Of a stretch of 59,441 bases of DNA, positions 1 through 7,960 are shown piece after piece; the first letter of the stretch is position 1; each line of letters opens with the position of its first letter. The notes beneath the pieces were generated by a model. It was given only the letters and a program-made list of their open reading frames with translations. It ran no database searches and was not told the origin of the DNA. Made by a program: the position numbers and the translations under genes. This DNA is from Brevibacterium iodinum ATCC 49514 (lineage in GTDB: Bacteria > Actinomycetota > Actinomycetes > Actinomycetales > Brevibacteriaceae), in contig NZ_FXYX01000021.1 of NCBI RefSeq assembly GCF_900169265.1, positions 1 to 59,441 on the forward strand. Direction: 5' to 3'.

Positions 1-104
1 CGAAGAAGTCGAAGAGGGAGCTCAAGCGCAAGCTCAAATGGTATCTCGCGCGTCGAGTTTTCAAGGTTCTCAACGGGCTAGAAACAATTCCCACGTCGGC
101 TTGA
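1..104 (+). CDS. IS110-family transposase, C-terminal fragment (partial)
   Basis: The open frame (first full codon at 3-5) gives 33 residues and a TGA stop at 102-104; the start lies outside the window. The fragment is basic (KKSKRELKRKLKWYLAR, then a VFKVL stretch) and aligns without gaps to the end of the IS110-type transposase at 59216-59441, with 11 identities in 32 positions. It corresponds to the extreme end of the C-terminal transposase_20-type domain of DEDD recombinases. No catalytic residue is visible because those lie upstream. The family call depends mainly on similarity to the longer fragment at the other edge. Confidence 0.6.
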   Translation, partial: KKSKRELKRKLKWYLARRVFKVLNGLETIPTSA

Positions 105-120
105 CAGACATAGAAGGATC
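1..120 (+). mobile_element. IS110-family insertion sequence, 3' (right) end only
   Basis: This is the last 120 bases of an insertion sequence that extends beyond the left edge. A transposase C-terminus ends with TGA at 102-104, and only 16 bases separate that stop from host-like sequence at 121. A very short right end after the recombinase gene is typical of the IS110 group, whose long non-coding left end encodes the bridge RNA. Positions 99-120 are identical to the reverse complement of 59200-59221, at the end of a second IS110-type element. The junction at 120/121 falls within a REP-like palindrome. The exact element boundary is inferred from that identity and could be off by a few bases. 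Confidence 0.72.
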
Positions 121-164
121 GGCCCAGCAACCTCGCGCGAGGTTGCTGGGCCGCCGTCAGGTCG
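121..164. repeat. REP-like palindromic element, copy 1, left arm truncated by IS110
   Basis: Positions 121-152 form a perfect 32-base palindrome (two 16-base halves, starting GGCCCAGCAACC). The following GCCGTCAGGTCG matches the outer right arm of the copies at 3225-3280 and 4390-4445. The matching outer left arm would be expected at about 109-120, but the IS110 end is there instead. The copy therefore appears interrupted at 120/121. Confidence 0.7.
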
Positions 165-267
165 TTCGGGGAGTGGACGGGCTCTTGTCCACGGTCGGGT
201 TCGCGATTAGATTATGAGCAGTTGAGGCTCTCTTCCGACACCCGCCGATGGAGGTGGACCGTCCGCC

Positions 268-1545
268 ATGGATTCGACGCTGCTGCTCGAAGACACCTAC
301 CAGTGTGCCGTTCGCCGGGCACATGAGCGTCTGGCCGGTCCATCGGATCCTCTCCTCCCTGCACCATCGTCGGAGCCTGGTGTGCGAGCCTCGGTGTTGG
401 AATCCTGGCACCGGTCTCTTGCCCGGTTGCGCGACCCGGACAGCGTGGAGGTCCAAGTCCCGTTCGAAGCCGATCGACTCGCCGAGGTGCGCCGACGCCA
501 TCCTTTCCACGCGATCATGCCGCTGCTGCGATCCCACCTCATCGAACCCGCCAAGGATGCCGGTCTGCTCGCCGCCCTCGGCGACGAACAGGGGCGATTG
601 CTCTGGGTCGAGGGGGAGCGAGGCGTGCGGAACCGCGCCGAAGCCATGGGATTCGTCTCCGGCTCGGACTGGTCCGAAGAGGTCATGGGCACTTCCGCTC
701 CGGCGCTGGCTCTGCGCTCGGGCCGTCCGGTGCAGGTCAGCCGCGCCGAACATTTCGCCCCCGACGTCCATTCCTGGAGCTGCAGCGCTGTCCCCGTCAC
801 GCACCTTCTGACCGGGCAGGTCATCGGCATCATCGATGTCACTGGGGGAGACGACGCTGTGTCCTCCATCGTGCTCCCGCTGCTGTCCTCGACAGCCAAG
901 GCCGCAGGTGCCCAGCTGTCCCAGCTCTTCACCCCGCAGCAGATGCACACCGGCACCGAGGCGGCCGGAACCAGACTCACCGTGCTCGGTCCCAGCCCCG
1001 CCCTGGAAGGACCGAATGGCACCCGGATCCCGCTGACCCGCAGGCATGCCGAGATCCTGCTTCTGCTGCACCGGTATCCGGACGGCATCAGCGGAGCCGG
1101 GCTGGTGGAGCGGCTGTGGGCGGTCGGCGGCAGCGAAGTCACGGTCCGGGCGGAGATCAATCGTCTGCGCAGATCGATCGACAGCCTCGGCGATCTGCGC
1201 ATCGACGCGCGCCCCTATCGACTTCGCGGGGATGTCGATTCGGATCTCGAGCGAACCGTTCAGGCGCTGGCCAGCGGTGACGCGGATTCGGCCCTCGAAC
1301 AGTTCACGGGAACGGTCCTGCCGGACTCCGATGCTCCGGGGGTGCGGGAGATCGGAGCGGAAGTCGACGCACTCATGCGCGAGACCCTGTTGCAGGACGG
1401 AACCTGGCAGCAGCTGTGGCGGTTTGCGAACCTGCCGGACTTCCGTGACGACGTCGAGGTCCTTATGACCGTGCTGCGCCTGGCCCCGCCCGAAGCCGCC
1501 GAACGCAACGCCGCGGTCGTGCGTCTGGAGGCGCTGGGTCTCTGA
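268..1545 (+). CDS. AcoR-like GAF-domain transcriptional regulator, probable regulator of the aldehyde/alcohol dehydrogenase genes
   Basis: The 425-residue protein has an AcoR-type N-terminus: the [10 protein letters not shown] helix near residues 48-57, followed by a GAF-like sensor domain to about residue 215. It has no sigma-54 AAA+ domain. Instead the C-terminal half has a winged-helix-like segment ([19 protein letters not shown], about residues 257-275, and a basic helix [11 protein letters not shown]), then a helical tail. Actinobacterial proteins of this kind are often encoded beside exaC-like aldehyde dehydrogenase genes, as here. ATG 268 is chosen because a GGAGG lies at 250-254, although the spacing is long. 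It probably senses an aldehyde, alcohol or derived metabolite and acts on the promoter before 1692; the ligand is unknown. Confidence 0.75.
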   Translation: MDSTLLLEDTYQCAVRRAHERLAGPSDPLLPAPSSEPGVRASVLESWHRSLARLRDPDSVEVQVPFEADRLAEVRRRHPFHAIMPLLRSHLIEPAKDAGLLAALGDEQGRLLWVEGERGVRNRAEAMGFVSGSDWSEEVMGTSAPALALRSGRPVQVSRAEHFAPDVHSWSCSAVPVTHLLTGQVIGIIDVTGGDDAVSSIVLPLLSSTAKAAGAQLSQLFTPQQMHTGTEAAGTRLTVLGPSPALEGPNGTRIPLTRRHAEILLLLHRYPDGISGAGLVERLWAVGGSEVTVRAEINRLRRSIDSLGDLRIDARPYRLRGDVDSDLERTVQALASGDADSALEQFTGTVLPDSDAPGVREIGAEVDALMRETLLQDGTWQQLWRFANLPDFRDDVEVLMTVLRLAPPEAAERNAAVVRLEALGL

Positions 1546-1603
1546 ACTCGGCGAACCCATCGCGGTTCGGTGTGCGGGACGGGTTCGACCGCCTCGGCGA
1601 TTT

Positions 1604-1622
1604 GTTGCAACCCACATGCAAC
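1604..1622. promoter_or_regulatory. Candidate operator upstream of the aldehyde dehydrogenase
   Basis: A perfect inverted repeat, GTTGCA-N7-TGCAAC, lies 70 bases before the ATG at 1692 and 59 bases after the regulator's stop. Position and symmetry fit a binding site for the adjacent regulator. No experimental consensus is available here to confirm it. Confidence 0.4.
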
Positions 1623-1691
1623 GTTGGGCTCGGTAGCGTCGTGGTCACACGGAGACTATCCGGTGGAATCAGACGCATCAAAGGAGTTGCA

Positions 1692-3215
1692 ATGACTGTC
1701 TACGCACAGCCCGGTCAGGACGGGTCGCCCGTCACGTTCAAGTCCCGCTACGAGAACTTCATCGGCGGTCAGTGGGTGCCGCCGGTCAAGGGCAATTATT
1801 TCGAGAATCCCAGTCCGGTCACCGGCAAGACCTTCACGGAGATCCCGGCCAGCACCGCCGAGGATATCGAACTCGCTCTCGACGCCGCGCACAAGGCGGC
1901 TCCGGCCTGGGGCAAGACGGCGGTGGCCGAACGGGCCAACATCCTCAATCGGATCGCCGATCGCATCGAGGAGAACCTCGAGACGCTCGCCGTCGCCGAG
2001 ACCTGGGACAACGGCAAGGCGATCCGCGAACCCCTCAACGCCGACCTGCCGCTGGCAGTCGACCACTTCCGCTACTTCGCCGGAGCGATCAGGGCGCAGG
2101 AGGGCGGACTCTCGCAGATCGACGAGGACACGGTGGCGTATCACTTCCACGAACCGCTCGGCGTGGTCGGTCAGATCATTCCCTGGAACTTCCCGATCCT
2201 CATGGGCGTGTGGAAGATCGCCCCGGCCCTGGCCGCGGGCAATGCGATCGTGCTCAAGCCCGCCGAGCAGACTCCGGCGTCGATCCTCGTCCTCGTCGAA
2301 CTCATCGCCGACCTGCTGCCCGAGGGCGTGCTCAACGTCGTCAACGGCTTCGGTCTCGAAGCCGGCAAGCCGCTGGCGTCGAACAAGCGGATCTCGAAGA
2401 TCGCGTTCACCGGGGAGACGACGACCGGCCGCTTGATCATGCAGTACGCCTCGCAGAACATCATCCCGGTCACCCTCGAACTCGGCGGAAAGTCGCCGAA
2501 TATCTTCTTCGAGGATGTTTTGGCCAAGGACGACTCGTATGCGGACAAGGCTCAGGAGGGGTTCACGATGTTCGCCCTCAACCAGGGCGAGGTCTGCACC
2601 TGCCCGTCGCGTGCGCTCATCCAGGAATCGATCGCCGATCCCTTCCTCGAGAGGGTCGTGGCCAGGACGAAGAAGATCGTCCAGGGCAACCCGCTCGACA
2701 CGGACACGATGATGGGCGCCCAGGCCTCGAACGACCAGTTCGAGAAGATCATGTCCTACCTCGACATCGGCCGTCAGGAAGGCGCCGAGGTGCTTACCGG
2801 CGGCGGCAAGGCCGAGCTCGATGGGGATCTGGCCGGCGGTTTCTACGTCCAGCCGACGATCTTCAAGGGCACGAACAAGATGCGCATCTTCCAGGAGGAG
2901 ATCTTCGGGCCCGTCGTCTCGGTCGCGACGTTCTCCGACTACGCCGACGCGTTGGCCACGGCCAACGACACGCTGTACGGCCTTGGTGCCGGAGTCTGGT
3001 CGCGTGACGGCAACACCGCCTACCGGGCCGGTCGTGAGATCCAAGCCGGGCGTGTGTGGGTGAACAACTACCACGCCTACCCGGCCCATGCGGCCTTCGG
3101 CGGGTACAAGGCTTCGGGCATCGGACGCGAAAACCACAAGATGATGCTCAACCACTACCAGCAGACGAAGAACCTGCTCGTCAGCTACTCGGAGAACGCC
3201 CAAGGCTTCTTCTGA
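1692..3215 (+). CDS. exaC: NAD-dependent aldehyde dehydrogenase (acetaldehyde dehydrogenase, ExaC/AldA type)
   Basis: This 507-residue cytoplasmic enzyme oxidises acetaldehyde or related aldehydes to the acid with NAD. It has the full ALDH-fold signature: IPWNFPI in the coenzyme-binding region, catalytic Glu263 in LELGGKSPN, and the nucleophile Cys302 in NQGEVCTC. The conserved EEIFGPV and [13 protein letters not shown] motifs are also present. Length and motifs match the ExaC/AldA subfamily that works after alcohol dehydrogenases. ATG 1692 follows AAAGGAG at good spacing; an in-frame extension to 1572 has no ribosome-binding site. The regulator upstream and the AdhP-like gene downstream suggest an ethanol/acetaldehyde oxidation module. 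Confidence 0.9.
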   Translation: MTVYAQPGQDGSPVTFKSRYENFIGGQWVPPVKGNYFENPSPVTGKTFTEIPASTAEDIELALDAAHKAAPAWGKTAVAERANILNRIADRIEENLETLAVAETWDNGKAIREPLNADLPLAVDHFRYFAGAIRAQEGGLSQIDEDTVAYHFHEPLGVVGQIIPWNFPILMGVWKIAPALAAGNAIVLKPAEQTPASILVLVELIADLLPEGVLNVVNGFGLEAGKPLASNKRISKIAFTGETTTGRLIMQYASQNIIPVTLELGGKSPNIFFEDVLAKDDSYADKAQEGFTMFALNQGEVCTCPSRALIQESIADPFLERVVARTKKIVQGNPLDTDTMMGAQASNDQFEKIMSYLDIGRQEGAEVLTGGGKAELDGDLAGGFYVQPTIFKGTNKMRIFQEEIFGPVVSVATFSDYADALATANDTLYGLGAGVWSRDGNTAYRAGREIQAGRVWVNNYHAYPAHAAFGGYKASGIGRENHKMMLNHYQQTKNLLVSYSENAQGFF

Positions 3216-3224
3216 CCCCAATTG

Positions 3225-3280
3225 CTACCCGACGGCGGCGCAGCAACCTCGCGCCAGGTAGCTGGGCCGCCGTCGGGTAG
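3225..3280. repeat. REP-like palindromic element, copy 2
   Basis: This 56-base imperfect palindrome has perfect 15-base outer arms (3225-3239 and 3266-3280) and a less perfect centre. It has the same design as copies 1 and 3. It lies between the aldehyde dehydrogenase stop and the next gene, so it may also act as a partial terminator or mRNA stabiliser. Confidence 0.75.
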
Positions 3281-3343
3281 TTCTTCCACCTCAAGTTCAA
3301 GCCCCGCATCGCTTCGTGAACCATCATCACAAAGGAGAGAATT

Positions 3344-4363
3344 ATGTCCGCAATGAAAGCTGCAGTAGTCGAGGGTTTCGGCCAGGAGCTCGTCGTCGGG
3401 GACAATGCGATTCCCGACCCCGGCCCGGGCCAGGCCTTGGTCAAGCTCGTCGCCTCCGGCGTCTGCCACACCGATCTCCACGCCGTCCATGGTGATTGGC
3501 CGGTCAAACCGAAGGTGCCGCTCATCCCGGGACACGAAGGAGTCGGCATCGTCGAAAAGGTCGGCGAGGGCGTCACCGATGTCGAGGTCGGACAGATGGT
3601 CGGCAACGCTTGGCTGTGGACCGCATGCGGGACCTGTGAGCACTGCCGTCAGGGATGGGAGACCCTCTGCGAATCCCAGGTCAACGGCGGCTACGGCGTC
3701 GACGGCTCCTTCGGTGAGTACATGCTCGTCGATACGAAGTTCGCCGCCATTGTCCCCGACGATGCCGATCCCTATGAGATCGCCCCGGTCCTCTGCGCCG
3801 GCGTCACCGTGTACAAGGGACTCAAACGCACCGAGGTGAAGCCGGGCCAATGGGTCGTCATCTCCGGAATCGGCGGACTCGGACACATCGCCGTCCAGTA
3901 CGCTGTCGCTATGGGCATGCGCGTCGTCGCCGTCGACGTCGCCGACGACAAGCTGGCGCTGGCGAAGAAGCACGGTGCCGAAATCACCGTCAACGCCTTC
4001 GCCGAGGATCCGGCCGAGATCATCCAGGACAAGATCGGCGGCTCACACGGAGTCCTCGTCACCGCCGTCCACCCCGCGGCGTTCGGTCAGGCAATTGGAA
4101 TGACTCGCCGAGGCGGCACCATCGTCTTCAACGGACTGCCGCCCGGTGACTTCCCGGCACCGATCTTCGACATCGTGCTCAAGGGCCTGACGATCCGCGG
4201 TTCGATCGTCGGCACCCGACAGGACATGGTCGAGGCGTTGGAATTCTACGCCGCCGGCAAGATCCACCCGACGTTCACGAAGCGACCGCTCGAGGACATC
4301 AACGCGATCTTCGATGAGATGGAACACGGCAAGATCGACGGCCGCGTCGTCATCGAATACTGA
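3344..4363 (+). CDS. adhP: Zinc-dependent alcohol dehydrogenase, AdhP type
   Basis: The 339-residue medium-chain dehydrogenase/reductase interconverts primary alcohols and aldehydes with NAD. Catalytic zinc ligands are visible at Cys41 (GVCHTD) and His64 (GHEGVG). The structural zinc ligands are Cys95, Cys98, Cys101 and Cys109. The Rossmann motif GIGGLGHIAVQYA lies near residues 171-184 and is followed by the basic/acidic selector V-A-V-D-V typical of NAD use. The start has a strong AAAGGAGAGA site. The gene follows exaC with a REP-like palindrome between them. Together the two enzymes would carry ethanol to acetate; the direction in vivo is inferred. Confidence 0.9.
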   Translation: MSAMKAAVVEGFGQELVVGDNAIPDPGPGQALVKLVASGVCHTDLHAVHGDWPVKPKVPLIPGHEGVGIVEKVGEGVTDVEVGQMVGNAWLWTACGTCEHCRQGWETLCESQVNGGYGVDGSFGEYMLVDTKFAAIVPDDADPYEIAPVLCAGVTVYKGLKRTEVKPGQWVVISGIGGLGHIAVQYAVAMGMRVVAVDVADDKLALAKKHGAEITVNAFAEDPAEIIQDKIGGSHGVLVTAVHPAAFGQAIGMTRRGGTIVFNGLPPGDFPAPIFDIVLKGLTIRGSIVGTRQDMVEALEFYAAGKIHPTFTKRPLEDINAIFDEMEHGKIDGRVVIEY

Positions 4364-4389
4364 CGAACCTGCACACCCGCGCCCTAAAA

Positions 4390-4445
4390 CTACCTGACGG
4401 CGGCGCAGCAACCTCGCGCCAGGTTGCTGCGCCGCCGTCAGGTAG
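4390..4445. repeat. REP-like palindromic element, copy 3
   Basis: This is the most perfect copy: 25-base complementary arms (4390-4414 and 4421-4445) around a 6-base loop CGCGCC. It lies 27 bases after the adhP stop and just upstream of the rplJ promoter. It could work as a transcription terminator, but it has no U-tract and matches the dispersed REP-like family. Confidence 0.8.
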
Positions 4446-4470
4446 TGTGGGAGGGGTCTCGGTGGTCGGA

Positions 4471-4501
4471 TTGGACTTGCCGGGACAGACTTCGTTAGAC
4501 T
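4471..4501 (+). promoter_or_regulatory. Candidate promoter of rplJ-rplL
   Basis: TTGGAC (4471-4476) and TAGACT (4496-4501) are separated by 19 bases, slightly long for a housekeeping sigma promoter. The predicted transcription start falls just before the L10 leader. Confidence 0.4.
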
Positions 4502-4507
4502 TGAACC

Positions 4508-4721
4508 ACCCAAGACCGTCGGTCTCTGTGGAATCATCGGAATTCGCCATCGAATCCCGGTGCCCGCAGACGAAGACTCCTAGTGAGTGACCCGCGCAGG
4601 TGAGCTCGAAATACTTCCGTAGGATTCCTTTTGGAATCGACGGCCAAGCGTTTCACGCCTTCCTGCGTGGAGCGCTTTTTCTGTTGTCGGGACAGACCGG
4701 ACGACTTATGAAAGGAACACC
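4508..4721 (+). promoter_or_regulatory. Ribosomal protein L10 leader (rplJL autoregulation)
   Basis: The roughly 210-base untranslated region before rplJ contains the AGACCGTCGGTCT stem near 4513 expected at the base of the L10 leader. It also has the GATTCC/GGAATC hairpin near 4622-4638. In the family, L10 bound to L12 recognises this RNA to repress its own operon. The placement before rplJ is diagnostic, although secondary structure was judged by eye. Confidence 0.75.
4647..4680 (+). terminator. Attenuator-like intrinsic terminator within the L10 leader
   Basis: A 12-base-pair stem with some G-U pairs (4647-4658 with 4665-4676, loop CTTCCT) runs directly into five T residues. This is a classical intrinsic terminator inside the leader, about 40 bases before rplJ. 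It suggests control by attenuation rather than by translation alone. Confidence 0.65.
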
Positions 4722-5255
4722 ATGGCGAGGCCAGACAAGGCAGCCGCAGTCGAGGAGATCAAACAGCAGTTTGAGAACTCCGACGCTGTGTTGCTGACCG
4801 AGTACCGCGGTCTCACCGTCGCGCAGATGAAAGAACTGCGCGTCTCTCTCGGTGAGAACGTCAGCTACGCCGTGGTAAAGAACACGCTGACCAAGATTGC
4901 AGCCAAGGAAGCCGGAGTCGCCGGTCTCGATGAGCACCTCAATGGGCCCACCGCGATCGCGTTCGTCAACGGCGAACCACCTGAGGCTGCCAAGGCTCTG
5001 CGTAACTTTGCCAAGGCGAACGACAAGCTCGTGGTGAAGGGCGGCTACTTCGATGGAGCCGCGCTCAGCCCCGAACAGGTCAACCAGCTCGCCGACCTCG
5101 AATCCCGCGAAGTGCTGCTTGCAAAGGCAGCCGGTGCCATGAAGGCAAGCCTCCACCAGGCGGCTTACCTCTTCACCGCTCCGCTGGTCAAGGCCGTGCG
5201 CACTGTCGATGCCCTCCGCGAGAAGCAGGACGACGCTCCTGCCTCCGACGCCTGA
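4722..5255 (+). CDS. rplJ: 50S ribosomal protein L10
   Basis: This 177-residue protein anchors L7/L12 dimers to the GTPase-associated centre of the large subunit. The N-terminal rRNA-binding part includes [17 protein letters not shown] and [10 protein letters not shown]. The C-terminal helix that carries L12 ends the protein. The ATG follows GAAAGGA. The gene is separated from rplL by 59 bases and is preceded by the L10 leader. Unlike in many bacteria, rplK and rplA are not adjacent within the window. Confidence 0.97.
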   Translation: MARPDKAAAVEEIKQQFENSDAVLLTEYRGLTVAQMKELRVSLGENVSYAVVKNTLTKIAAKEAGVAGLDEHLNGPTAIAFVNGEPPEAAKALRNFAKANDKLVVKGGYFDGAALSPEQVNQLADLESREVLLAKAAGAMKASLHQAAYLFTAPLVKAVRTVDALREKQDDAPASDA

Positions 5256-5314
5256 GCATCACCACAAACCGAACCGGTCGCTGATCGTGACCAAAACAGG
5301 AAGGACTAGCCACC

Positions 5315-5701
5315 ATGGCTAAGCTCACCACCGACGAGCTCCTCGAGGCTTTCAAGGAGCTCACCCTCATCGAACTGTCCGAGTTCGTCAAGAAGTTCGA
5401 AGAAGAGTTCGACGTCGAGGCTGCCGCTCCGGCCGCCGTCGCCGCTGCTCCTGCCGCTGGCGGAGCCGGCGAAGCCGCTGCTGAAGAGCAGACCGAATTC
5501 GACGTCATCCTCGAATCGGCCGGCGAGAAGAAGGTTCCCGTCATCAAGGAAGTCCGTGGACTCACCTCCCTCGGACTCAAGGAAGCCAAGGACCTCGTCG
5601 ACGGAGCTCCCAAGGCCGTCCTCGAAGGCGCTTCGAAGGAAGACGCCGAGAAGGCCAAGGAGACCCTCGAGGCTGCCGGCGCCACCGTCACCCTCAAGTG
5701 A
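5315..5701 (+). CDS. rplL: 50S ribosomal protein L7/L12
   Basis: The 128-residue stalk protein recruits translation GTPases. It has the N-terminal dimerisation helices (residues 1-30), an alanine-rich hinge (about 34-55) and the C-terminal factor-binding domain containing [21 protein letters not shown]. It is co-transcribed with rplJ and followed by a strong terminator. Confidence 0.97.
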   Translation: MAKLTTDELLEAFKELTLIELSEFVKKFEEEFDVEAAAPAAVAAAPAAGGAGEAAAEEQTEFDVILESAGEKKVPVIKEVRGLTSLGLKEAKDLVDGAPKAVLEGASKEDAEKAKETLEAAGATVTLK

Positions 5702-5737
5702 TCTTCTGCGCAGCAGCCTGACTGCTGCATAGGCTTC

Positions 5738-5765
5738 GAACCCCCACGGTCCGCCGTGGGGGTTC
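5738..5765 (+). terminator. Intrinsic terminator after rplL
   Basis: A perfect 12-base-pair GC-rich stem (GAACCCCCACGG with its complement) has a 4-base TCCG loop. It begins 36 bases after the rplL stop. The U-tract is weak, as is common in Actinobacteria. Confidence 0.8.
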
Positions 5766-5915
5766 TCTGCATTCCCACCGGGAATGTCCACTCCAACAGG
5801 AATGCCCTAGGAATGCCCTCATTCGCCGAGGATGTCCGCCCCGACCCGTGCCGATGTGACCGATTCGGGACACCGATCGACAAGGGCCGGGCAGAAGCTG
5901 AACTACCCTTGACTG

Positions 5916-6845
5916 GTGACTGAGACGACGAGCTACGCCCGCGCACAGCAGCAGCTGCGCGATCGCATCCGCGGAACCTGGGCGCAGCATCCCCTCTACA
6001 TCGACGAGATCATCAGGCCCGGACTGACCGCGAGTCAGATCAAGGCCATTCGGCGAGCCTCACAGCAGACCGAGGACACCGGCCTCACTCACTATCTCGC
6101 GATCATTCCCGGCCCCCTGACCATGGGCTACGGCGATTGGGCGAAGTTCACCTCCGGCTTCGCCTTCGACATGCATCAGGAATCGGGGGAGAAGGAGACC
6201 CTCGTCCTCTTCAGTGAAGGCGAGACCTCCGCCCGCTCGTTCGCCTACCTCGTCACCGACAACGGACCCGTCGTCCCCACGGGTGCCCCGGAACTCATGA
6301 AGTCCAGCAGCGACGACTTCATCCCCCTCGAACTCGCCGTGCCCTACTATCTGCGGGTCCTCGTCGCTGCCGCCAAAGGCACCGAATCTCCCCAGGCACC
6401 GGATTTCGACACCCGCGACGTCGGTGACCGCGATGAGGACTACATCGAACGCTTCGGCCTCGACAACTCCGACCCCGACGCGCTCGTCTTCGGTGCCACG
6501 GCCGTCGCAGCCCTCGGTGCGCCCCTGTGGCTGCTGCATCGCCGTCATCGTTATTCCTGGCGGTCTGAGCTGACGACGAAACCCGAACTGGTCACGTCGC
6601 ACAAACTGAAGAAGGCCGTCACCGAGGCGGCCGCCCCGATCCCCGAACCCGACCATCCCGATGACGACACGTGGGCCCTGCATGACCGGGGCAGACGAAT
6701 CCAGGATGCGCTGGCGGCTCTGACCGCGGCCCACCCGGATTGGGCAGAATCTGTCGACTTCGCCCACCGCAACGGCGTGTTCGTCCTCGTCGCCCTCGAC
6801 CGTTGGCTGCGCCGACAGCTGCGCAGGCGCTCCAGCCGAGTCTAA
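5916..6845 (+). CDS. Uncharacterised membrane protein with an actinobacterial DPVYV-like domain (paralog A, apparently truncated)
   Basis: The 309-residue reading frame starts at GTG 5916 and ends with TAA at 6843-6845. The N-terminal region (HPLYIDEII...LTHYLAIIPG) shares a spaced pattern with the next two genes. This resembles the extracytoplasmic domain with DPVYVD-type motifs seen in many actinobacterial membrane proteins. One membrane segment lies near residues 189-205 (LVFGATAVAALGAPLWLL), followed by a helical cytoplasmic part. The same frame stays open beyond the TAA for 101 more codons, encoding a cysteine-containing tail like that of paralog C. The TAA may therefore be a nonsense mutation. 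Function is unknown; a link to the DUF5129-type families is only a guess. Confidence 0.6.
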   Translation: MTETTSYARAQQQLRDRIRGTWAQHPLYIDEIIRPGLTASQIKAIRRASQQTEDTGLTHYLAIIPGPLTMGYGDWAKFTSGFAFDMHQESGEKETLVLFSEGETSARSFAYLVTDNGPVVPTGAPELMKSSSDDFIPLELAVPYYLRVLVAAAKGTESPQAPDFDTRDVGDRDEDYIERFGLDNSDPDALVFGATAVAALGAPLWLLHRRHRYSWRSELTTKPELVTSHKLKKAVTEAAAPIPEPDHPDDDTWALHDRGRRIQDALAALTAAHPDWAESVDFAHRNGVFVLVALDRWLRRQLRRRSSRV

Positions 6846-7151
6846 GACGAACCGCGCTTCTGCTTTCTCTTCCCGCATCATCGCAAGGACATTGAGGACC
6901 ATGTGCTCAAACAGTCGGGCCGCAGCCTCACCGTAGGGCTGTGCGCCGACTGTCGTCAGGAGCTGGCGACCGGCCACGACCCGGAACGACTGATGGTGCC
7001 CAAACGTCCCGGCTCCACCCGTGCAGTTCCGTACTTCCAGCGCGATGACGCCTACGCGCTCTCCGGTTTCGGAAGCTTCCAACCTCTCGACGAGGCGGTG
7101 CTGGATGGAATGAGTCCACAGCGCTCCGCCGCTGTCGGAAGGAGCCGATGA
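6846..7151 (+). pseudogene. In-frame C-terminal continuation of paralog A (degenerate zinc-ribbon-like tail)
   Basis: Directly after the TAA at 6843-6845 the same frame continues for 101 sense codons to a TGA at 7149-7151. It encodes FCFLF, then VGLCADCRQELATGHDPERL. The layout matches the tail of paralog C (FCPLCW, then VPVCGSCLSDLHSGREL), so this was probably one protein of about 411 residues. One CxxC has become C-F-L-F. A separate small protein from GTG 6903 is possible but lacks a good ribosome-binding site. The TGA overlaps the ATG of the next gene. Confidence 0.55.
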
Positions 7152-7960
7152 TGGCCGCCGGAAGCGTGCGTTCGAACACCCCACTCGACTGGCTCATCGC
7201 CGTCGTCGCGGTCGCCGCAGTGTCGATCGGCGCCACTCTGCTGAGCATACATCTGTTCGATCAGGCGAAGGCCGAGAGGATCACCGCAGCCGACAGTGAT
7301 GCGATCGTCGTCGACTCGATCTACGACTACCGCATCGAAGGCGCCCATGACCCGAACTACGCAACAGACCGCTACCAGGCGATCGCGACGTCCTTCGCAG
7401 CAGATCCCGTCTACTTCGACGGCTACCCGGAGTTCGAGATCGACGAGGGCGATGTCGACTCCATCCGCGCGGAGATCGCCGAGGCCGACAGCCCGATCTA
7501 TGTGGCGTTCCTCAACGTTTCGGATCTCGACGATGCCGATGGAGACCTCGATCTGTTGGCGGCTCGGATCGTCACCGAGATGAATGACCCCGAGGCTGCA
7601 GTGCTCACGGTCGATGCCACCGGCCGCATGGGACTGGCGGAGAAGGGCCTCATCCGACCTTCGCTGCTGACTCTGTCGGGGGACTTCGACGACAGCGACT
7701 CCGATGGCGCGCTCGCGGGAGTGCGTAAGATCAGTGCTGCCGAGACCGAGGATGTCGAATCGCGCTACTCGCACCGTCACGATGACGACGGGAACCCGGA
7801 GGTGACCTCCGAGGACACGACGAAGGACCCGCACCCGCTGTCGTACAGCACCGGCGGCGCTGTGGCCGGAGCCGTCTTCGGCATCCTCGTCGGCGGGGGA
7901 ATCGGCGTCGGAACATACTTCATCCGCCGCGCACTGAAGAAACGGACAGCGAAGCAGTGA
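7148..7960 (+). CDS. Uncharacterised membrane protein with DPVYF domain (paralog B, intact)
   Basis: The 270-residue protein has an N-terminal membrane segment (LIAVVAVAAVSIGATLLSI, about residues 15-33). A large acidic extracytoplasmic domain contains FAADPVYFDGYPEF and PIYVAFLNVSDLDD. A second membrane segment (GGAVAGAVFGILVGGGIGVG, about 236-255) is followed by a short basic tail, so both ends should be cytoplasmic. It starts at ATG 7148 behind GGAAGGAG. It overlaps the preceding frame by ATGA and the following frame by GTGA, indicating a translationally coupled operon. It is the only member of the three without a disruption. The function is unknown. Confidence 0.7.
   Translation: MMAAGSVRSNTPLDWLIAVVAVAAVSIGATLLSIHLFDQAKAERITAADSDAIVVDSIYDYRIEGAHDPNYATDRYQAIATSFAADPVYFDGYPEFEIDEGDVDSIRAEIAEADSPIYVAFLNVSDLDDADGDLDLLAARIVTEMNDPEAAVLTVDATGRMGLAEKGLIRPSLLTLSGDFDDSDSDGALAGVRKISAAETEDVESRYSHRHDDDGNPEVTSEDTTKDPHPLSYSTGGAVAGAVFGILVGGGIGVGTYFIRRALKKRTAKQ

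Noticed and set aside
157..1617. 486-codon minus-strand frame opposite the GAF regulator
   Set aside because: The plus-strand protein has clear domains; the antisense frame has none and begins in the regulator's downstream spacer.
1656..3221. 521-codon minus-strand frame opposite the aldehyde dehydrogenase
   Set aside because: Antisense shadow of a gene with complete catalytic motifs.
121..4445. Three related repeats considered as a CRISPR array
   Set aside because: They are long palindromes separated by whole genes, with no regular spacers.
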